From assembly GCF_015207735.1 (NCBI RefSeq), contig NZ_JADEWG010000005.1:1-64000 (forward strand): DNA of 64,000 bases, in the 5' to 3' direction. A model generated the notes under the pieces. The model worked only from the letters and a program-made list of their open reading frames with translations, was not told the DNA's origin and made no database searches. Source of the stretch: [Phormidium] sp. LEGE 05292. Lineage in GTDB: Bacteria; Cyanobacteriota; Cyanobacteriia; Cyanobacteriales; Aerosakkonemataceae. The position numbers were made by a program, and so were the translations under genes. Of the stretch, positions 8,255 to 17,563 are shown in pieces. The first letter of the stretch is position 1, and every line of letters starts with the position of its first letter.

Positions 8255-9118
8255 TTATGTGCGTTTTGTATCATGACACAATTTTATTAAAAAAGTTCTA
8301 ATAGTTTGATTAAACTTTTTTGGTTCAACTAAAAATGCCCAGTGATTTCCCGTAACTTGGGTAATTTGCAAATTTTTAAGATACTTTTTATAGGGTTGTA
8401 ATTGCCAATCAAAGCGATTTACACCTTTTTCTGGCTGGATAAACAAACTGGGAATATCGATCGCACTAACAAACCCCGGTTCTAGCATTACTTCATCAAA
8501 AATACCATTTCGCGCCGCAATTGTAAATTTACTTACCCAAGTTCCATCAGCTTTTTGCACCAGACTTTCTTGAAAAATTTGCTGTTGTAAAGGAGTCCAA
8601 CCTTGATATTGATTTAATAATTTTGCCTGTGCGACAGCTTGTTCATAAGTAGCAAATGGCCCCATACCTTTCAAAAAAGGTAAAACTTGATATAACATGG
8701 GAAATGTTAGCTTAACTAAGCTGGGAAATTTCCAAATAAAAATCGGATCGACTAAGATTATACTGCGAAAACGTTGGGGATTTTGTCTTGCCCAAATCGC
8801 CGCTAATTTCCCAGTCCAAGAATGTCCTAAAATATGAGCACTTTGCCATCCTAACTTATCCATTAATGCTTCTAAATCGGCGATCGCACTCACAAAACTA
8901 TAATCCTTTTCCGGTTTACTACTCTCCCCATGTCCCCGCATATCCGGCGCAACCACATGAAATTCATCAGCTAAATCATCACCCAAACTAGACCATACCA
9001 ACGCATGATCCGCTAACCCATGCAACAATAACACAGGTTCTTTTCCTGAGTTCCATTCTAAATAAGAAAGTTGAATTTCTGGAGTTGATAAAGTTTGACG
9101 CACTGGCATTTTTACCAC
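8255..9118 (-). CDS. Alpha/beta-hydrolase fold protein
   Basis: The 287-residue product has the oxyanion-hole segment L-L-H-G-L-A-D-H, the nucleophile elbow G-H-S-W-T-G (Ser as nucleophile), an acid candidate after the cap domain and a C-terminal G-N-H-W-A-F histidine. V-A-P-D-M-R-G-H-G-E-S-S is typical of esterases, haloalkane-dehalogenase-like and meta-cleavage hydrolases. No signal peptide is seen, so it is probably cytosolic. The pentapeptide gene follows closely on the same strand and may be co-transcribed. Substrate unknown. Confidence 0.88.
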   Translation of the reverse strand: MVKMPVRQTLSTPEIQLSYLEWNSGKEPVLLLHGLADHALVWSSLGDDLADEFHVVAPDMRGHGESSKPEKDYSFVSAIADLEALMDKLGWQSAHILGHSWTGKLAAIWARQNPQRFRSIILVDPIFIWKFPSLVKLTFPMLYQVLPFLKGMGPFATYEQAVAQAKLLNQYQGWTPLQQQIFQESLVQKADGTWVSKFTIAARNGIFDEVMLEPGFVSAIDIPSLFIQPEKGVNRFDWQLQPYKKYLKNLQITQVTGNHWAFLVEPKKFNQTIRTFLIKLCHDTKRT

Positions 9119-9126
9119 TTTTCTTA

Positions 9127-9189
9127 GTTCGTTGTAACGACTTCAGTCGGTTTATTTAAAAGTATACGACTAAAGTCGTCACAACAAAC
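9127..9189. repeat. Y-shaped (three-way junction) palindromic element
   Basis: Outer arms GTTCGTTGT (9127-9135) and ACAACAAAC (9181-9189) enclose two hairpins, CGACT-TC-AGTCG and ACGACT-AA-AGTCGT. The architecture matches each unit of the tandem array at 37668-37945, although the inner stems differ in sequence. Confidence 0.65.
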
Positions 9190-10595
9190 TACTTATTACC
9201 CTTTTCCAGCATATTGCGTGGTGGTATATTCTCACCTTGGTAAAATCGTTTTTCCAACTTACCAAGATACAACCAAACTGCACCAAAAGCTAGAGTTAAT
9301 AAAGTTAACAAAGCTGTTGGTAAAACCGCTTTTTGATTCAGTAAAACTGCGATAATTGGTGCGATCGTCCACGCGATCGCAATACCAACCCCTAACCCCA
9401 ATCTAACTTTCTGAATGTTCGCCAAAGCAGTCCGACAACTATTACATTTAGTTGTGTGCGAGTGATACCTATCTAACAATTCCTCACGAGACAAAGCCGG
9501 AGGCAAACTAGTATTAGGAAATGGATCGACACTATATTGATTCACCCATTGCCGCAACTCAAACACAAAACTATCTGCTTTTGTTGGCAGATAAAAAGCC
9601 TTGGTAAAATTCTCACTTCCCGCTTCTTCTAAATAACGTTCTTGATGATGCAAGAAAATTTGGTCATCCTCCAAAACGCGATTTTGTCCCAAATGAGAAT
9701 ACCAACGCGGAGTCAACTTAATAAATAAACCAGGCAACTTCGAGGAAAACTTAAAAGGAAAAATCGCAAACAATCTACATTCGCCTTTGCGAATTGGAGT
9801 AGCATAAACTACAGTCAAAGTTCTACCAAACTGTTTAGAAGTTAAGTCATGCCACATCAAATTCGGCGCAATAAAAGTAGTATCTTGCCTTCCTAAAGTA
9901 CCCTTTCTTGGCCCTTCTTGCCAAACACCTTTAAAGCCATGTTTACCAGACTCAGTAACTTCTAATTCCACTGGGCTAGCATTACTCCGATTTCCCACCG
10001 TGCGATGATGAGTGTAAGGAACATGACTCGCATCCAAGACATTTTCTAACAGTGTCAAAGCATCATAAGGCAAATCCCGAAAAGTATTAATACAAATCCA
10101 TTCATCAGGATTCTCTTCTATTGCTTCCACAATTGGAACTTTGGTTAATGCTGCATTTTCCGCTTTTCCCGGATAAACAAACAACATTCCTTGCTTTTCA
10201 ATTGTCGGTAAAGAAGCAACACAAGCCCTTTTAGAAGTTTGGGCTTTACTATCAGCAATTTGCTGAGGAATGCGCTGACAATCGCCATTTCCCGCAAAAG
10301 CCCAACCGTGATAAGGACATTCTAATAAACCATCTTCAGCAACTCTACCTTCAGAAAGACGCGCCAAACGATGGGGACATTTATCATCAAAAACTCTCCA
10401 AGTTGAAGTGTTTTTATCCCACCAAATGACAATATCTCTTCCTAGCAGAGTAAACGGTGTAGGTTGCGACTTGTCCAAGTCTGCGACATAATGCACGGGA
10501 TACCAAGCTTCTTGCCAGTCGAAGCAGTTGGGATCTTTCCCACCCGCAAGCATTTCTGCTGTTGTATTCTCAAGTGTTGGGGAAGTTGTCACCAT
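9189..10595 (-). CDS. Rieske 2Fe-2S oxygenase, pheophorbide a oxygenase/Lls1-like
   Basis: The 468-residue product has an N-terminal Rieske centre, C-P-H-R-L-A-R-L followed by C-P-Y-H-G-W (about 92-115). A PaO-type mononuclear iron domain follows, with D-A-S-H-V-P-Y-T-H-H. Near the C-terminus are C-N-S-C and two membrane helices (about 395-445), the layout of the PaO/Tic55/chlorophyllide a oxygenase group. Cyanobacterial members are membrane-bound and act on tetrapyrroles or remain uncharacterised. It is monocistronic. Exact substrate is not assignable. Confidence 0.88.
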   Translation of the reverse strand: MVTTSPTLENTTAEMLAGGKDPNCFDWQEAWYPVHYVADLDKSQPTPFTLLGRDIVIWWDKNTSTWRVFDDKCPHRLARLSEGRVAEDGLLECPYHGWAFAGNGDCQRIPQQIADSKAQTSKRACVASLPTIEKQGMLFVYPGKAENAALTKVPIVEAIEENPDEWICINTFRDLPYDALTLLENVLDASHVPYTHHRTVGNRSNASPVELEVTESGKHGFKGVWQEGPRKGTLGRQDTTFIAPNLMWHDLTSKQFGRTLTVVYATPIRKGECRLFAIFPFKFSSKLPGLFIKLTPRWYSHLGQNRVLEDDQIFLHHQERYLEEAGSENFTKAFYLPTKADSFVFELRQWVNQYSVDPFPNTSLPPALSREELLDRYHSHTTKCNSCRTALANIQKVRLGLGVGIAIAWTIAPIIAVLLNQKAVLPTALLTLLTLAFGAVWLYLGKLEKRFYQGENIPPRNMLEKGNK

Positions 10596-10753
10596 ACTTT
10601 GCGTCTCTACTCATTTCCACCTTCTTAATTGTGACTTTTATCTTAAATTTTTGCTGCTCATGTCCCCTGAATGCTAAGTTTATAGCTGCCCATGCTTAAT
10701 TTATTGAAAATTAGTAATATAAAGACACAAGCTAAAGAATATAGGAATACAAA

Positions 10754-10957
10754 ATGAATCCATGCCCTAAATGTGGTGGAATTATTAATGTCAAATTGTT
10801 AAAACGGCGGATTGATGCTCCACCAATATATTCTTATACCTGTGCTGATTGTGGTTATTCTTTACAAGAACAAGAGTTAGAAAATAATGATGGTGACAGA
10901 CAAGCACATTACCGAATGAGTATGCCTGAAGATATAAAAATGTACCTTCCCGATTAA
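10754..10957 (+). CDS. Small zinc-ribbon protein
   Basis: The 67-residue product has two CXXC knuckles, C-P-K-C near residue 4 and C-A-D-C near residue 30, as in a single zinc ribbon, followed by an acidic tail. It is convergent with the small gene at 11075-11224 and separated from it by a symmetric terminator. Function unknown; possibly a nucleic-acid or protein-binding adaptor. Confidence 0.65.
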   Translation: MNPCPKCGGIINVKLLKRRIDAPPIYSYTCADCGYSLQEQELENNDGDRQAHYRMSMPEDIKMYLPD

Positions 10958-10991
10958 TGAAATCTAAAATGCAAAATCCAAAATCTCAAAT

Positions 10992-11030
10992 CAAAAGACC
11001 CCGTTGTATTGAAGGTAACGGGGTCTTTTG
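10992..11030. terminator. Bidirectional terminator
   Basis: A perfect 14-bp stem, CAAAAGACCCCGTT (10992-11005) with AACGGGGTCTTTTG (11017-11030), has an 11-base loop. A-rich and T-rich ends serve both strands, and it sits between two convergent small genes. Confidence 0.85.
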
Positions 11031-11074
11031 AAAAAGAAAACTTTGGTAGGCATAACCTACCCTTTTGAATTTGA

Positions 11075-11224
11075 TTACAGTTGGCGCATTTCTGCTTCCA
11101 ACATCTGCACCAGATGGTTATCTCCCCTAGCTCTGGCAACTTCCAGACGATGTTCGAGTCTTCTTTGGATGTTGGCGCGATGGACATCAGCGACTCTTTG
11201 TAGATCTTCACGTTTTCTGTTCAT
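11075..11224 (-). CDS. Small conserved basic protein (49 residues)
   Basis: Reading the minus strand from the ATG at 11224 gives a 49-residue, charged, fully helical protein that begins M-N-R-K-R-E-D-L-Q-R-V-A and ends L-E-A-E-M-R-Q-L before TAA. GAAAGAG lies upstream of the start. The frame, the purine-rich leader and the bidirectional terminator just past the stop all support a real gene. It resembles short helical proteins I associate with cyanobacteria. Function unknown. Confidence 0.65.
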   Translation of the reverse strand: MNRKREDLQRVADVHRANIQRRLEHRLEVARARGDNHLVQMLEAEMRQL

Positions 11225-11500
11225 TTTGGACTCTTTCTTTTACTTAACTGCTGTATGTTCTATAGCCTTATTATAACTAAAACTTGGAAAACTGTATCTT
11301 AGTTTACAGAAATTTATTTACTGGTTCTTGCGAAACTAATTTCTCACAAAACAGCTTTTCACCCAATTGTAGGATGCCAATCAAAGCAGGCTGTGCATTG
11401 AAAGTTTTAAGCGATCTATATGCACCAACAAAAACTGGATACTGCTTAAATCAGAGAATGCCCTGAGATGTGGTTGTGAGGGCATTCTGTTAGTTTATTG
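11225..11500. other. Intergenic region, no gene seen
   Basis: Contains a 10-bp-stem hairpin, AGAATGCCCT (11455-11464) with AGGGCATTCT (11479-11488), just beyond the stop of the minus-strand gene that follows; it could be that gene's terminator, although the T run is weak. The rest shows no convincing coding. Confidence 0.4.
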
Positions 11501-11911
11501 CTATCTGCAAAGTTCTTTGTAGATTACATCGGGATCGATCGCAAATATATTTGGATTCTTGGAAACATAAATTGCAGAACCATTTTTAAGTACTAGAGTC
11601 GGCGGTTGGGTTGCCTTTGGGTTGTAAGCTGAAGTGTTGCTTATGCGATCGCCATAAGGTGATAATCGATTCCAAATCGAAGGAATTGCTGAATTTGAGC
11701 TATTGACTTTTGGTGAACGGCAGATACTATCAGCCAAAGACTTGTCACTCGATACTAGTCCCAAGTCTTTATTACGGAAACCAATCAATCTTGCTTGCCC
11801 ATCTATGTTGCGTAGGAACAGAAAGTTGAGAGAACGCTGTTGAGCGTTAGCAATCGTAGCAGTCAAACCAATCAAAGCACTAATAGCAACCAATCCAAGT
11901 TTAATTCTCAT
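11501..11911 (-). CDS. Secreted hypothetical protein
   Basis: The 136-residue product has a clear Sec signal peptide, M-R-I-K-L-G-L-V-A-I-S-A-L-I with cleavage predicted after A-N-A-Q (about residue 23-24). The mature part has two cysteines (I-C-R-S and the near-terminal L-C-R), which could form a disulfide. I recognise no domain. It is isolated between two intergenic stretches. Confidence 0.6.
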   Translation of the reverse strand: MRIKLGLVAISALIGLTATIANAQQRSLNFLFLRNIDGQARLIGFRNKDLGLVSSDKSLADSICRSPKVNSSNSAIPSIWNRLSPYGDRISNTSAYNPKATQPPTLVLKNGSAIYVSKNPNIFAIDPDVIYKELCR

Positions 11912-12097
11912 TTGACTAAAACCGTATATCCTGTGCTTAGTGTTCCCAATTAAACAGCGTTGCTAACGAAATTATTCGTATGATCTCCAACACTTGTGGT
12001 GGAAAACCCTACTTTTGGGCACTGGGGACTGCCATCGACTAGGCACTGGGATTTCTGATGAACTAAGCACTTTAATTCCAATACCATCGGAAACGAT

Positions 12098-12895
12098 ATG
12101 AAATTAATGAATAAACAAAGAATTGTTACTCTGTTAACTGATTTTGGTTTAAGCGATGTCTATGTTGGAGTGATGAAAGGTGTAATTGCCCAAATTAATC
12201 CAAGTTTAAAAGTAATCGATTTAACTCATGAAATTCCTCCACAAAATTTGGCTGCTGGTAGATTTTGTTTAATGAATGCTGTGCCTTATTTTCCCAAAGA
12301 GACTGTACATATTGCTGTGGTAGATCCAGGTGTGGGAAGTAATAGACAAGCAGTAGCGATCGAGTTTGCTGGCGGTTTTTTAGTTGGCCCAAATAACGGT
12401 TTATTTAGTGGTATTATTAGCCAAAATCCCGTTATTTCAGCAGTTGAATTAACTAATTCTCAGTACTGGCGCACTGCTTCGCCTAGCACAACTTTTCATG
12501 GTCGAGATATTTTTGCCGCAGTGGGAGCACATCTGGCTAGTGGTGTTTCTTTAGAGGAGTTGGGAACAGTAATTAATCCTGAAAGTTTGGTAAAATTGGC
12601 AATCGCTGAATGCCGAGAAAAAGAGGGAATTGTCGAGGGTTGTATTCAGTATATCGATCGCTTCGGCAACCTAATCACCAATATCCCAGGTAATTTAGTA
12701 ATCGGCAAAACTTGGAATGTGGAAATTGCCGAAGTAAGCATCCCAGGTAAAAAAATTTACAGCGACAGTCCGATAGGTAGTTTAATTGCTTTAGTTGGTA
12801 GTCATGGCTGGGTAGAAATTGCGGTTAATAATGGTAATGCTCAGTCAAAGTTACAACTAAATTATGGAGATGGGGTAAAGATATTACTGAATTAA
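12098..12895 (+). CDS. SAM hydroxide adenosyltransferase (DUF62 family)
   Basis: The 265-residue product carries the DUF62 hallmarks: L-L-T-D-F-G-L-S-D-V-Y-V-G near the start, V-V-D-P-G-V-G-S followed by R (about 68-75) and F-H-G-R-D-I-F-A (His near 132). The Asp/Arg/His set is that known for archaeal and bacterial SAM hydrolases, which use water or hydroxide to split S-adenosylmethionine into adenosine and methionine. It lacks the fluorinase-type insertion. An ATG three codons downstream is an alternative start. Confidence 0.88.
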   Translation: MKLMNKQRIVTLLTDFGLSDVYVGVMKGVIAQINPSLKVIDLTHEIPPQNLAAGRFCLMNAVPYFPKETVHIAVVDPGVGSNRQAVAIEFAGGFLVGPNNGLFSGIISQNPVISAVELTNSQYWRTASPSTTFHGRDIFAAVGAHLASGVSLEELGTVINPESLVKLAIAECREKEGIVEGCIQYIDRFGNLITNIPGNLVIGKTWNVEIAEVSIPGKKIYSDSPIGSLIALVGSHGWVEIAVNNGNAQSKLQLNYGDGVKILLN

Positions 12896-12950
12896 TGAAT
12901 CGTAGATACAATTAACTAAAGGTGTTCTCTGAAGTTTAGCGGTTGAAAAT

Positions 12951-13613
12951 ATGACTCAAGTACTAGATGCGTCTGAAGCGAGAGTTTATCAAGGACAATT
13001 TGGGGAGTTTACAATTACTCAGAGCGATCGCACAGGCGTAATCATCTATCGTGCCAGCTTAATCATAGCAGCTTTAAGTTTTGCCACTGCTACTTGGTTA
13101 GTTCTGGTTCAAATTAATAACCCAATTACCCTCAATTTAGTAACCCTTTTGTATGCAACCTTTTGTATAGCTTTGGGAGTTAGTTTATTCACAATTCATA
13201 TTTACATGGCAGCTTTGCATCGCACATTACAAATTTTTTGGGGAATCGGAGTTTTCACTTCCATTGTATTAGCTATCCAAAGCCAACAACCCCTAGCCTT
13301 GTATATTTATCAGCATCCATTAACCATCTTGGGAGTCGGATTTCTCTTTGCCGCTTTAACAGGAATTTATTTTAAAGAAGCCTTTTGTTTCAACCGTTTA
13401 GAAACCAAAGTCCTGACACCAATAGTACCTTTGTTATTAGTAGGACATCTCTTTAACTTGATTCCCCCAGACATCGAACAAGTTTTATTAGCGATTTGGG
13501 CAGTTTTGTTTGTAGTATTTGCTGGGCGAAAAATCCTGCAAGAAATTCCCCAAGATATTGGTGATAAAAGCGTTTTTGAATACTTGAAAAACCAGCCTAA
13601 AGCCAAAGCTTGA
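12951..13613 (+). CDS. DUF2301 integral membrane protein
   Basis: The 220-residue product starts with a short soluble segment (V-Y-Q-G-Q-F-G-E-F) followed by six or more hydrophobic helices from residue 33 to about 195. Both the start and the E-A-F-C-F-N-R-L-E-T loop (about 143-152) match DUF2301 proteins, found in cyanobacteria and plastid-bearing organisms. It lies 55 bp after the SAM hydrolase and 86 bp before dprA, possibly in one transcript. Function unknown. Confidence 0.82.
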   Translation: MTQVLDASEARVYQGQFGEFTITQSDRTGVIIYRASLIIAALSFATATWLVLVQINNPITLNLVTLLYATFCIALGVSLFTIHIYMAALHRTLQIFWGIGVFTSIVLAIQSQQPLALYIYQHPLTILGVGFLFAALTGIYFKEAFCFNRLETKVLTPIVPLLLVGHLFNLIPPDIEQVLLAIWAVLFVVFAGRKILQEIPQDIGDKSVFEYLKNQPKAKA

Positions 13614-13699
13614 GGAAAGTGGAAATTTTGCTTTAAGATGTATTTGCCAGCAAGAATCATGGGATAATCAAATCAGAAGCGAGTAATTTATTTTAAGTA

Positions 13700-14854
13700 G
13701 TGGAAGAACGGGTATTTTGGTTAGCTTGGTCGCAAGTTTCGGGAGTCGGCCCAATTTTGCTCAAACGACTGCAACAGCATTTTATTTCCTTGTCAGCAGC
13801 TTGGGAAGCAACTCCAAATCAACTCAGGGAAGTGGAGGGATTTGGTAATAAAACAGTGCAGGCGGTGGTGGAAAAAAGGTCAAAAATTGACCCCGAAAAA
13901 CTGCTCAAACAACACTTAGAAAAAAACCCTGATTTTTGGACACCAGCTGATGCCGAATATCCCCGTTTATTGTTAGAAACACCTAACCCACCACCAGTAC
14001 TTTATTACCGAGGAAAAACCCAACTTTCCGAAAACCAAGGTATCACACCCACAGTTGCTATTGTTGGTACTCGTTCCCTTTCCGAATATGGTAAACGTTG
14101 GACGAGAAAAATTAGTGCCGCTTTAACTAAACAAGGATTTACCATAGTTTCCGGCATGGCAGAAGGCATTGATACCGAAGCACATGATGCTTGTTTAGAA
14201 GTAGGTGGACGGACTTTAGCAGTGTTAGGAACTGGTGTGGATGTGGTTTATCCGCCTAGTAATCGCAGTTTGTACGATCGCATTTTAAATAACGGTTTAG
14301 TATTAAGTGAATATCCTGCCGGAACTCAACCCCATCGGACTAGTTTTCCACCCCGAAATCGCATCATTGCAGGTTTAAGTCGAGCAGTATTAGTAATGGA
14401 AGCGCCCAATAAGTCTGGAGCTTTAATTACTGCTGATTTTGCCAAAGATTTGCAACGAGATATTTATGTCTTACCTGCTCGATTAGATGATTATCAATTT
14501 CATGGTTGCTTAAAATTATTAAACAAAGGAGCTAACGCAATTCCAGTTGAATTCGATCAACTTTTAACCATGTTGGGAGCAAAACCTGTAGCAGACAAAG
14601 AAGATTTTTCATCCTTACCATTATTTAATCAACCGCAAATTGATCGATCGCAAACACCAATTCAACCACCAACTCCTGAATTAGAACCAGATTTACAACA
14701 GGTTTTCCAAACTCTTACCACAGAACCTTTATCCTTTGATCTAATAGTGCAACAAAGCGGTTTAGCGGCGAGTGTTGTTTCCAGTGCATTGTTGCAATTA
14801 GAATTAATGGGATTAGTAACTCAATTGCCAGGAATGAGGTATCAGAAATGTTAG
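13700..14854 (+). CDS. dprA: DNA processing protein DprA
   Basis: The 384-residue product has an N-terminal helix-hairpin-helix/SAM-like region (about 1-65) and a Rossmann-like DprA core (G-T-R-S-L-S-E-Y-G, G-M-A-E-G-I-D, L-G-T-G-V-D-V-V-Y-P). It also has P-P-R-N-R-I-I-A-G-L-S and a C-terminal winged-helix (about 325-384). DprA loads RecA onto incoming single-stranded DNA during natural transformation. The start codon is GTG. There is no competence gene nearby. Confidence 0.95.
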   Translation: MEERVFWLAWSQVSGVGPILLKRLQQHFISLSAAWEATPNQLREVEGFGNKTVQAVVEKRSKIDPEKLLKQHLEKNPDFWTPADAEYPRLLLETPNPPPVLYYRGKTQLSENQGITPTVAIVGTRSLSEYGKRWTRKISAALTKQGFTIVSGMAEGIDTEAHDACLEVGGRTLAVLGTGVDVVYPPSNRSLYDRILNNGLVLSEYPAGTQPHRTSFPPRNRIIAGLSRAVLVMEAPNKSGALITADFAKDLQRDIYVLPARLDDYQFHGCLKLLNKGANAIPVEFDQLLTMLGAKPVADKEDFSSLPLFNQPQIDRSQTPIQPPTPELEPDLQQVFQTLTTEPLSFDLIVQQSGLAASVVSSALLQLELMGLVTQLPGMRYQKC

Positions 14855-14885
14855 TCAGTAGTTTATTTAACTTGTACCTGAAATT

Positions 14886-16838
14886 TTATGGAATTTGCCA
14901 AATTTTAATAGTTTTATCCCCACTACCGCTAACTAACAACTTCCCATTAGGACTAAAAGCAACAGCAAAAACAGGGGCGGTATGTCCCTGAAGATTAGCT
15001 AATTGCTCTCCAGTCATCAAATTCCATAACTTAATAGTTTTGTCATCACTTCCACTAGCTAAAATTTTACCATTTGGGCTAAAAGCAATAGCATTAATAT
15101 CAGCAGTATGTCCTCCTGTAAAAGTGCGTAATTCACGTCCTGTATTTACATTCCACAACTTAATAGTTTTATCATCACTACCGCTAGCCACTAATTGTCC
15201 ATCAGGACTCAAAGCAATAGAATTAATATCCCTTGAATGCCCTTTTAAACTGCGTAGTTCCTTCCCTGTTCGCCAATCCCAAACTTTCACAGTTTTATCC
15301 ACACTACCACTAACAAGAGTGCGATTATTAGGGCTAAAGGCAACAGAAAGTACAGGAGCAGCATGACCTGTCAAAGTACGAATTAGCTGTCCGGTTTTCA
15401 GGTTCCAAATTTTGATAGTATTGTCATAACTACTACTAGCAATATTTTGATTGTCAACACTAATTGCTACTGAATTAATCAGAGCTTTATGACCCGTCAA
15501 ATTAAGTAATTGTTTCCCATTTTTTAAATTCCAAACCTTAACAGTTCTATCCTTACTACCACTAACTAAAGTTTTTCCATCGGGACTAATAGCAACTGAA
15601 TAAATTAAATCAGAATGACCCTTAAGGGTGCGGATTTCTTTACCTCCATACAGTTGCCATAACTTAACAGTTTTATCATCACTACCGCTAGCAATTGTTT
15701 TGCCGTCGCGACTAACAGCCACAGTATTTACTTCATCAGAATGCCCTGCTAAAGTGCGGGGATTAATAGAATTTTGCCAAAACCAATAACTACCTCCTGC
15801 TAATAGTAGGAAAGCAGTTCCACATCCAGCAATTAAAGCTTTAGTTTGGCGATTATTTCTCGGTTTTTCAATGGGTGTGTTGATGATTGATGCTGGTGGC
15901 TCAGTCAGTTGAGTGACATCTTGATTATTTTGTTTGATTGAAGTTGGTAAATTCTCAGAATGTAAATCTTGCCAAACTTCATCTGCTGATTGATAACGCT
16001 GTTGCAGATTTTTTTGCAACAGTTTATCTAGTACATAACCTAAATTATCATGAATGGGTCTGGGCAAATATTGCTGCCAATTTTTTGTCCATTCATAACC
16101 GCTATTCACAAACAAATTATGGGGGCTATTTTGAGTTAATAACCTAAAACAAGTGACACCCAAACTATACAAATCACTGACTGGATATGCTGTACCATCT
16201 TGCATTTGTTCGACGGGGGCATAGCCGAGAGTGCCGATGTGAGTACCTGGTTGACTCATGGTAGTTGCTGTTAAATGTTTGGCGATGCCAAAATCAATTA
16301 ACACTAACTTGCCATCAGTGCGACGACGAATAATATTATCGGGTTTGATATCGCGGTGAATTACTTTTTGTTGATGTACAAATTGCAGGACTGGTAAGAT
16401 ATCAATTAACAATTCCCGGATTTTTTGGTCGCTAAAAGTGCCTTGTTTGCCCAACTCCTGCAACAAGTTATCTCCTTCGACAAATTGTTGCACTAAATAT
16501 AGAAGTTTATCTTCTTCAAAATAGGCGAAAAGCGTAGGAATTTGGGTATGTTCTCCTAATAATTGCAGTTGCCTTGCTTCTTGCTGAAACAGTTCGGTAG
16601 CTTTTTTAATTGCCCAACTACCCTGTGCTTGGGGTAAAAACTGCTTGACAACACAGCGCTCATTGAGTTTATCTAGATCTTCAGCGAGGAAAGTTCTGCC
16701 AAACCCTCCGGCACCGAGTAGCTGAATTACACGGTAACGGTTACGCAGGGGCGCGAGTTTTGCCCCACAACTTTGGCAAAACTCAGTCCCGTCAGGGTTT
16801 TCAGGCTTATGGCAATCTGGATTAAGACAAGAAATCAT
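14886..16838 (-). CDS. Zinc-ribbon Ser/Thr protein kinase with seven WD40 repeats
   Basis: The 650-residue product begins with a zinc ribbon (C-L-N-P-D-C and C-Q-S-C, residues 4-25). A Hanks-type kinase follows (G-A-G-G-F-G-R-T, H-R-D-I-K-P-D-N, I-D-F-G-I-A-K; about 34-290). A linker and single membrane helix (about 335-355) lead to seven WD40 units, each with a G-H and a W near its end, enough for a complete propeller. The kinase should be cytosolic and the propeller periplasmic. This architecture is common in filamentous cyanobacteria. Ligands and targets are unknown. Confidence 0.93.
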   Translation of the reverse strand: MISCLNPDCHKPENPDGTEFCQSCGAKLAPLRNRYRVIQLLGAGGFGRTFLAEDLDKLNERCVVKQFLPQAQGSWAIKKATELFQQEARQLQLLGEHTQIPTLFAYFEEDKLLYLVQQFVEGDNLLQELGKQGTFSDQKIRELLIDILPVLQFVHQQKVIHRDIKPDNIIRRRTDGKLVLIDFGIAKHLTATTMSQPGTHIGTLGYAPVEQMQDGTAYPVSDLYSLGVTCFRLLTQNSPHNLFVNSGYEWTKNWQQYLPRPIHDNLGYVLDKLLQKNLQQRYQSADEVWQDLHSENLPTSIKQNNQDVTQLTEPPASIINTPIEKPRNNRQTKALIAGCGTAFLLLAGGSYWFWQNSINPRTLAGHSDEVNTVAVSRDGKTIASGSDDKTVKLWQLYGGKEIRTLKGHSDLIYSVAISPDGKTLVSGSKDRTVKVWNLKNGKQLLNLTGHKALINSVAISVDNQNIASSSYDNTIKIWNLKTGQLIRTLTGHAAPVLSVAFSPNNRTLVSGSVDKTVKVWDWRTGKELRSLKGHSRDINSIALSPDGQLVASGSDDKTIKLWNVNTGRELRTFTGGHTADINAIAFSPNGKILASGSDDKTIKLWNLMTGEQLANLQGHTAPVFAVAFSPNGKLLVSGSGDKTIKIWQIP

Positions 16839-16927
16839 ACTTTCGACAGACGCACTCTCCTCTGTTAATAGTAAATCTTCTTTCAGGACAGTCGGAGTGA
16901 TTTTGGAGTGATTACTGAGTATCTGCT

Positions 16928-17563
16928 ATGAATAGCAAGTTAATTAAGAAGGGCAAAAATCTACTACTCACAAGCATCTTAGCTGGTATTTGGTTGGGAA
17001 ATGGTTCAGCAATGGCACAACAAACTAGACCAGCAAAACAAGTTTCTGATGCACAGGTAAACGCGATGGTGGAGGCTTTGCGAAAAGCTGCGCCCCCAAA
17101 CCGTGAGAATGACGGGATGTACAGTGATTGGCAAGTTTTACCGGGTACTCTTGCTGGCTGGACTAAGCGATGTGTGGGAAGGCAAATGACTCCTGCTGAG
17201 TTTGAGTCCGATTCCGCAGCCGCAAGAAATACTGTGGCTTGTGTTGTCCGACGAGAGTTTGGCAGAGTTTATGCCACTGCTGGCAATGAAAGTACTGCGG
17301 CACGCAATTTCGCTTGTTGGTGGATGACTGGGACTGAGAATGGTTGCGCTAGTGGGGTAAATGCGGCTTACGCGCAAAAGGTGCTGGGTTTTTATCAGCA
17401 ACAGGCGCGGACTAATGCCCCAACGCAGAAACCAGCTGCTTCTGGGAGTAAACCTGCTACTAGACAGACTCCCGCACCTGCGGCGACTCCAACGGCAGAA
17501 CCTACTACCCAAGGAACTGAGGAACCTGCTACTCCAAAACCAACTTCGATAAATCAACCTTAA
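16928..17563 (+). CDS. Secreted protein with low-complexity Pro/Thr/Ala tail
   Basis: The 211-residue product has a signal peptide (K-K-G-K-N then a hydrophobic stretch ending A-M-A-Q, about residue 31). A globular domain with four cysteines (about 55-155; R-C-V-G-R, A-C-V-V-R, F-A-C-W-W, N-G-C-A-S) could form two disulfides. A Pro/Thr/Ala-rich tail runs from 160 to the end. I recognise no named domain. It is divergent from the WD40 kinase with about 90 bp between starts, so they may share control. Confidence 0.7.
   Translation: MNSKLIKKGKNLLLTSILAGIWLGNGSAMAQQTRPAKQVSDAQVNAMVEALRKAAPPNRENDGMYSDWQVLPGTLAGWTKRCVGRQMTPAEFESDSAAARNTVACVVRREFGRVYATAGNESTAARNFACWWMTGTENGCASGVNAAYAQKVLGFYQQQARTNAPTQKPAASGSKPATRQTPAPAATPTAEPTTQGTEEPATPKPTSINQP

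Noticed and set aside
10954..11211. 85-residue minus-strand frame
   Set aside because: It lies in a shifted frame over the better-supported 49-residue gene and reads through the terminator hairpin.
11284..11466. 60-residue plus-strand frame
   Set aside because: Cysteine-rich low-quality composition, no leader signal and no recognised pattern.
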